Below, piece by piece: positions 19,072 through 23,665 of a DNA stretch of 23,665 nucleotides. Within the stretch, counting starts at the first letter, position 1. Every line of letters starts with the position of its first letter. Source of the DNA: Seison nebaliae (taxonomy: Eukaryota > Rotifera > Pararotatoria > Seisonacea > Seisonidae); NCBI GenBank assembly GCA_023231475.1, contig JALJEE010002110.1:1-23665 (forward strand), read 5' to 3'. The position numbers and the translations under genes were made by a program. The notes below the pieces were generated by a model. That model was not told the DNA's origin, did not search any database, and was given only the letters and a program-made list of their open reading frames with translations.

Positions 19072-19721
19072 TTGTGAATATTTGAATTATTAGAAGTCTG
19101 GTAAAAAAGTGGGTTTTATCAAACGTGTTAATTCCTATACGGTGGTTATTAATTTCTATCTAATTATTTAAAACTTTTTATTGTCTTGTGAGAGAATTCA
19201 AATAAAATGAGAAATAATTTATCTCGTTATATGTTCTAGAACTCTAGATTCTAGAGCATGGATGTCAAATTAGAAGCAAGAAAAAAAAACAGTTTTCAGC
19301 TTTCCTCTGCAATTTAGAGATCTTCTGATGTAAAAACTATAGGATGATAATATTTTTCTCTTCGTTGCCCCCAACTTGACATATATGTTCTCGACTCAAC
19401 ATCTGTAATACTTGTCTGTAATAATAATAGAAAAAATAATTTAACTCTATGAGATTTACAAGGCAATTTCAACAGAGAGGAAACTGCACTTGCAGCACAA
19501 AATTCCCGAATTTAGAGTGGGAGTTGGAATATATCGATAAACATGATGAATAATTATAATGGATATGGAATATTGATTTTATTCAATAATAAAATATCAA
19601 GATAAAATGTATTAAACATGAAGAGAATTGTCAACATGACGTAGTATAAATTCCTGTAGAAGACAATATTTTTTCAGGGTGCTTAAAACTACATAATTTA
19701 TTTTATTTTTAAAATTTTTTT

Positions 19722-19832
19722 TAAGACGCGGAATCCCCATCGGACAGAGCGTAAAGAAAATCAATAAGGGAAGAAAAATTGTTACTGGAAATAAAATCAC
19801 GAGACAACTCATCACGAGACTTCAGATGAATA
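19722..19832 (-). repeat. Dispersed repeat, copy 2
   Basis: Inverted partner of 1391-1494. On the minus strand it lies in an open frame (19815-19612) whose start is hydrophobic: SCLVILFPVTIFLPLLIF. It then continues FTLCPMGIPRL. Copy 1 keeps ILFPVT and PMGFPRL in pieces, so the unit may derive from a coding sequence. Confidence 0.75.
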
Positions 19833-20664
19833 GAAATATATGATTATGTATATTATAAATAATTATTTGTTCTCAATATTTTAATTTTACAATGTTAGTT
19901 TAGAACTAGTAAAAGTAACAACAAAATCAAGAAAATTTTTTTTTAAAAGATAAGAAAATCTTCTTATAGCAACATATATTTTCGCATAGGAATCTACTAT
20001 GTTATCTTGGTTACAATAAGTGCGGAGTTGTCTGTTATTAATGTCTTTCAATTATTATAATTGTTTGAATATGCATTTCTTTCCATTTTCATGATTCTTG
20101 TTCGATCAATTTTTTAAAATTCCCAGACAAAGAAAACCTTTTGAGGTATAGAGTATATCAATTGTATAAGAAGTATTCAATCGATATATTGGATTTCAAT
20201 ATAGCCTTACAATTTGTTAGAATAAACTCCAATAATAATCGGAAAAATTATAGAAATTCCCATTGACAAAATGAATAGTATTAATTTAACAAATTTTCAG
20301 AAATTGTAAACGATATAACCAACTGAAAATTCACCTACAATCGATTTATCATCTTTCATGGCTAAGGAAAAGCAAAAAACGTCAATAATAAAATTGAAGT
20401 TTATCAAATATTTATGACTTTTGTGCATGATGAAATTGCAATCAAACCATCATTCAATAGTTGTCAGCAAACTTTAGTTCTATTTCTTATCGACTGAGCA
20501 ATTCATTTGAAAGAAAGAATATTGTAAATATTAAAGTTTGCATTATTCTGATAATGACCCAAGGATACTTAATGGAAATTAGTTCGACCTCTAATACCAT
20601 AATAAATGACTTTTAATTCTATTAATATGAGAGAGGGATTCAGAGTTTTAGAAGAAGGTTTTAG

Positions 20665-21410
20665 AAGTGGTGTGGACTCTTTCTCAATTAATTTCATTAA
20701 ACATATTTCCACCAATGCTCGAGGCAGAGTCCAACGGAATTCTTGTCGTTCTGAAATGTTTTCTATTAACAAAGGTATGCGTCAAGGTTCCATTTTGGCT
20801 CCTAGGATATTTGGAAAAGTGGTAGATGAAATTTTATGCTATGTAAATAATCGATATGCTTTCAAAATTGGCTGCTTAGTTTTTCCGGTACTTCACTTTT
20901 ATGCTGACGATATGGTAATTTGCTGTAATATTGCTAAAAAAATAACCTAAAATTCTCAAAATTGTGAAAACGCACCTGGCTAAAATTTGGATTCGAATTA
21001 ATGAATCTAAGTCAAAAATCCTAACTAATATGTATATACAACCTTTCTTCTTATAATAATATCTGTCTAATAATTTCAAACGTAATTGAATTTTTGGATT
21101 GTCATATCGATAACAGGAAGAAATCTTCAAATCTAAATGATTACATCAGATGTAAATTTCTACGAATATTCCGTTCTTTCCTCCATCGTTGTAAATTTTT
21201 CCAATTTCGTTGAAACTTAGACTATTCGTAACTTACTGCTGTGATTTCTATGGTCTCGCTGCTTCATTATATTCCACACAAAAATCATTACGTTGTCTCG
21301 ATCGAACATATAACAGAACGGTACGGGTGTTGATCGGATGTAGTAAACCTTTCAATCGAGCGTTTATGTTTTCTATCTCTGAACTCTCTGAAAGACTTCT
21401 GGAATAGTGA
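20665..21410 (+). mobile_element. LINE reverse-transcriptase fragment, copy 1
   Basis: A degenerate, 5'-truncated non-LTR retrotransposon. From about 20680 it encodes the RT palm: MRQGSILAPRIF (the RQG..L.P..F motif), then FYADDMVICCN (catalytic YADD). After 20950 the frame is interrupted several times. INESKSKILTN (about 20997), CKFLRIFRSFLHRCKFFQF (about 21150) and the thumb (LFVTYCCDFYGLAAS..., 21216-21395) remain recognisable. The thumb motif YCxxxYG with the following LDRxYN resembles CR1/L2/Jockey-group elements; I cannot name the clade. It shares order and sequence with copy 2 (22085-23030). Confidence 0.85.
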
Positions 21411-21545
21411 ACTTAATGGTCGGAGAACGATCTCACAATAGAAATAAGTTTAATTCAATTTTAATAAAGTCTAATTCTTTTAAAATGTCACCGTTTAAGT
21501 CAAAAGTTTTTTTTTTGAAAGAAATGATACTTTTTTATTATTCTT

Positions 21546-21851
21546 TTATTTTGTAAGTGCGAAAGTACGATTGACTGTGATCGACTGTGCGATCGACAGG
21601 AATGAACGTTGTGTAATAGAGAAAATCGTTTCCAGAGAGTATAAAGGCAAAACCAAACTCCTGAAAAACTGCAAACGTAATTTAAGAGAAGTGAATTTCG
21701 AGGGAAGAGTGCTTTGCATAATCTGTGACGAATATGATCTAATGCGTTTGATGAAAGACCCGGAAAATCGATGATTGAACCAAGAAAGATGGTTGAGATT
21801 TTTAGAGGAATAGTCGAGAAAGAACGTGAGTCGGTTGATAATAGGCAACAC
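21546..21851 (-). mobile_element. Antisense fragment of a second LINE family
   Basis: A minus-strand open frame of about 100 codons resembles the RT thumb region of LINEs: SLKLRLQFFRSLVLPLYSLE followed by TIFSITQRSFLSIAQ, the equivalent of k.Rl.lyrslVlP.lYg.Et.......l...q. It is clearly different from the family of copies 1 and 2. It lies in opposite orientation between them. The plus-strand frame over the same stretch (21571-21774) is a shadow. Confidence 0.6.
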
Positions 21852-22084
21852 CTGGACGGATTATTATCATTAAAATTTTAAATTCAATTTTTAACTTATT
21901 TTTTTATAATAACTTATTTTATTTTCTCTTTCTTTATTTGGGGCTGTTTCTAAACAATATTTCGTTGTTCGAATTATTTCAAAATATTTTAATTCTCATT
22001 GAGAAAGAAAAACTCTTTAAAATTTAGGAAGATTACAAGATTTATTGAAGAGAAGCGAGAATGGGGAAATTACGGATGACATAT

Positions 22085-23030
22085 TATTCGGTGTAAGGGT
22101 GTAAGACAAGGCTCTATTTTGACACCTTGGTTGTTCGGGAAGATCATACATGAAGTTATTGATTTAATTAACCATCGATTTTCTTTCTTTATTGATGGTA
22201 AGCGGTATCCGGTTCTCTATGCATATGCGGATGATATGGTGTTATGTAGTAATAGTAAAGAAAGTTTACATGTTATGATACGGTTAATTCAGGAAGAACT
22301 TGTGATATGTGGTAGAAAGTGTAATAATTCGAAATCTAAATTGTTGACGAATATTAAACTGAATGAAAGAGATATTCCTCTTAATGAATATAAATGTAAT
22401 GACAGAAAAATTTCTTGGTTGTTATTTAGACTGTAAAAAAAGAGTTCTGCAACCGTCGATCATATTAAATGCAAGTTCATTAGAACTTTTCATTCTATGA
22501 ATCATCGGTGTAAATACTTTCCAATTTCTCTAAAAATGAAGTTGTTTCATACTTTCTGCTGCGATCTCTACGGATTACAGGCAACCATATCATTTTCTAT
22601 GAAATCTATGTATGCTTTGGATCGAGCATATAATCGATGCATTCGAAGTTTGTTAGGTTGCAAACGCTCCTTCTTTAGAGCATTTATGTTCTCTATCGTC
22701 GATCTTCCTCCATTTCCGATTATGTTGGCTAAGCGGTATATTTCTTTACTAGAGAAGATGGATACTTCAGAATTTCCGTCGCCTTCTTTTATCGAATTGT
22801 TACCCTTCATGTCTCCATTATCGTTTTTCTGTTCGAACTACGCTCTTCCGAAGCAAGAGTGTTCAATGCAAGAGAATTGATAGATCAATTCTCCGTCGAT
22901 TACTTGGTTCCTGACAATCTCAAAAGTCAAATACCAAGATGTCCTGAACTAATATATATATGTCGTGAATTTTTAATCTTTATTTATCAATTACCGTATA
23001 GGAAATTACATTTACATTAAAAAAAAAAAA
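22085..23030 (+). mobile_element. LINE reverse-transcriptase fragment with poly(A) end, copy 2
   Basis: Same family as copy 1, 5'-truncated within the RT domain. Order: KGVRQGSILTPWLF (22095), YAYADDMVLCSNS (about 22219), CGRKCNNSKSKLLTN (about 22310), an in-frame TAA at 22434, CKFIRTFHSMNHRCKYF (about 22470), thumb FCCDLYGLQA and LDRAYNRCIRSLLGC (22555-22670), and AKRYISLLEKM (about 22730). After one frame change near 22830 the coding continues (ARELIDQFSVDYLVPDNL, IYICREFLIFIYQ) to TAA at 23018-23020. An A-run follows directly (23019-23030), as at a LINE 3' end. It is more intact than copy 1 and so probably younger. Confidence 0.88.
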
Positions 23031-23450
23031 TATTCGACAAACTTCCTTATTAATTAAGAATATGTTATGTATAAACTTTTTCTTGTTTTCATTTTTTGAT
23101 TTTCATTGTTTTACTTTTGAAATAAAATATTAAACTATAATATATCTAGCAGACATTATCTACCAAATAATCCCGTCTACCAAATAATTCCGTCTACCAA
23201 ATGGTTCGTCTGCCAAATGACCTAGACTCGCGCTACACCCGCCCAAATATAACTTCGTATCGAATGCAGGGTACATTGTTTCATATATATGCGTTTTAAA
23301 TTTGAATTCCTCTTAAAGATTGGGGAAGGTTAAACATTGTAATAAATGATATTTTTCACGAAATTTCCTTGTACATATTTTCTTAGTTTCATTATATAAA
23401 ATTATTCTTGGAGTACAACTTTAATTTTATAACGTTTTCTTCGAACAGAA
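23031..23450. other. Flank with minisatellite patch and TATA box
   Basis: Contains the short minisatellite (23157-23229) and a TATATAAAA box at about 23394-23402 that precedes the last gene by about 50 nt. No other feature. Confidence 0.5.
23157..23229. repeat. Minisatellite patch related to 899-1188
   Basis: Four to five units (CTACCAAATAATCCCGT, CTACCAAATGGTTCGT, CTGCCAAATG) end in the same tail, ACCTAGACTC, as both blocks near the start of the window. Beyond that tail the sequence differs. Confidence 0.85.
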
Positions 23451-23665
23451 ATGAAATATTTAATATTTTTATTGTATCTTTTTCCATTACCTGCTCATTT
23501 CGTAAAACAATATAAATATTACCAAATTTCCAACAAATCTCAAAGAATTATTATCAATAATAAAAACGCATTTGTTAAATGTTCTCAAATGTCGAACTGT
23601 AAAGGAATTATCATTTATAATTGTGGAAGTTTTGAAGAGTATTACTATTTTAAATCAACATATGA
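23451..23665 (+). CDS. Secreted cysteine-containing protein, partial (runs off window)
   Basis: An open frame from the ATG at 23451 continues to the window end (71 codons plus 2 nt). It starts with a signal peptide (MKYLIFLLYLFPLPAHF). It then carries AFVKCSQMSNCKGIIIYNCG, a spacing reminiscent of a PAN/Apple-type module (Cxx..C.gi.yn.C), although three cysteines are too few to be sure. A TATATAAAA box about 50 nt upstream gives the same layout as the small secreted genes elsewhere in the window. The 3' part is not visible. Confidence 0.5.
   Translation, partial: MKYLIFLLYLFPLPAHFVKQYKYYQISNKSQRIIINNKNAFVKCSQMSNCKGIIIYNCGSFEEYYYFKSTY

Larger units (their letters stand above)
18758..20660. 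other. Repeat debris, no supportable gene
   Basis: About 1.9 kb without a gene I can support. It contains a perfect 14-bp hairpin at 19039-19071, a palindromic cluster of CTAGA at about 19229-19256, and dispersed repeat copy 2 (19722-19832). On the minus strand around 20240-20290, SMGISIIFPIIIGVYSNKL looks like a membrane segment of a decayed receptor, but neighbouring frames are broken. The rest reads as old transposon sequence. Confidence 0.45.

Noticed and set aside
21571-21774. Plus-strand frame of 67 codons between the LINE copies
   Set aside because: The minus strand of the same stretch matches a LINE thumb region, while the plus frame matches nothing.
1-23665. tRNA, rRNA or CRISPR arrays
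   Set aside because: No cloverleaf with conserved tRNA arms, no rRNA stretch and no spaced direct repeats with unique spacers were seen by eye. A covariance-model scan would be decisive for tRNAs.

Overview
The window is nuclear DNA of a small-genome invertebrate animal. It is strongly A/T-rich, gene-dense, and the recognisable genes are split by tiny introns, mostly 38-79 nt. Conserved animal genes fix the reading: CPSF73 (mRNA 3'-end endonuclease), TFIIH subunit p62, eIF4E and a Tctex1-type dynein light chain. Kazal and antistasin-like secreted proteins, a rhodopsin-like receptor and non-LTR retrotransposon remnants surround them. I cannot name the lineage. An acariform mite or another compact-genome invertebrate would fit, but this is a guess.

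Layout. 1-1600: repeat-rich, with a minisatellite (unit core GTCTACCAAATGG) and one copy of a dispersed repeat. 1612-2529 (-): seven-transmembrane receptor. 3285-4186 (+): secreted three-Kazal protein, four exons. 4671-5289 (+): Tctex1 light chain. 5587-6020 (-), 8691-9131 (+) and 12952-13377 (+): three paralogous secreted ten-cysteine peptides with identical cysteine spacing and gene structure. Between them lie a Ser/Thr-Pro-rich protein (6407-7153, -), eIF4E (7666-8334, -) and CPSF73 (9336-12796, +, 11 exons). 13999-16541 (+): TFIIH p62, six exons. 16849-17158 (+): a small prepropeptide candidate. 17361-18757 (-): a nine-exon gene with no long open frame, reconstructed exon by exon. 18758-23030: repeat and transposon debris, including two same-strand copies of one LINE family flanking an antisense fragment of a different LINE. 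23031-23665: a second minisatellite patch and the start of another secreted protein that runs off the window.

Most unusual observation: of 34 modelled introns, 30 begin GTT rather than GTA or GTG, including all 15 introns of CPSF73 and p62, whose boundaries are fixed by homology. A thymine at +3 is contrary to the ordinary GTRAGT donor and suggests altered 5' splice-site recognition in this species. The second is the ten-cysteine secreted family. With the Kazal protein, it makes this stretch rich in probable protease-inhibitor-type secreted proteins interleaved with housekeeping genes. All exon coordinates are my own reading of frame, GT/AG and homology; no transcript evidence was available.
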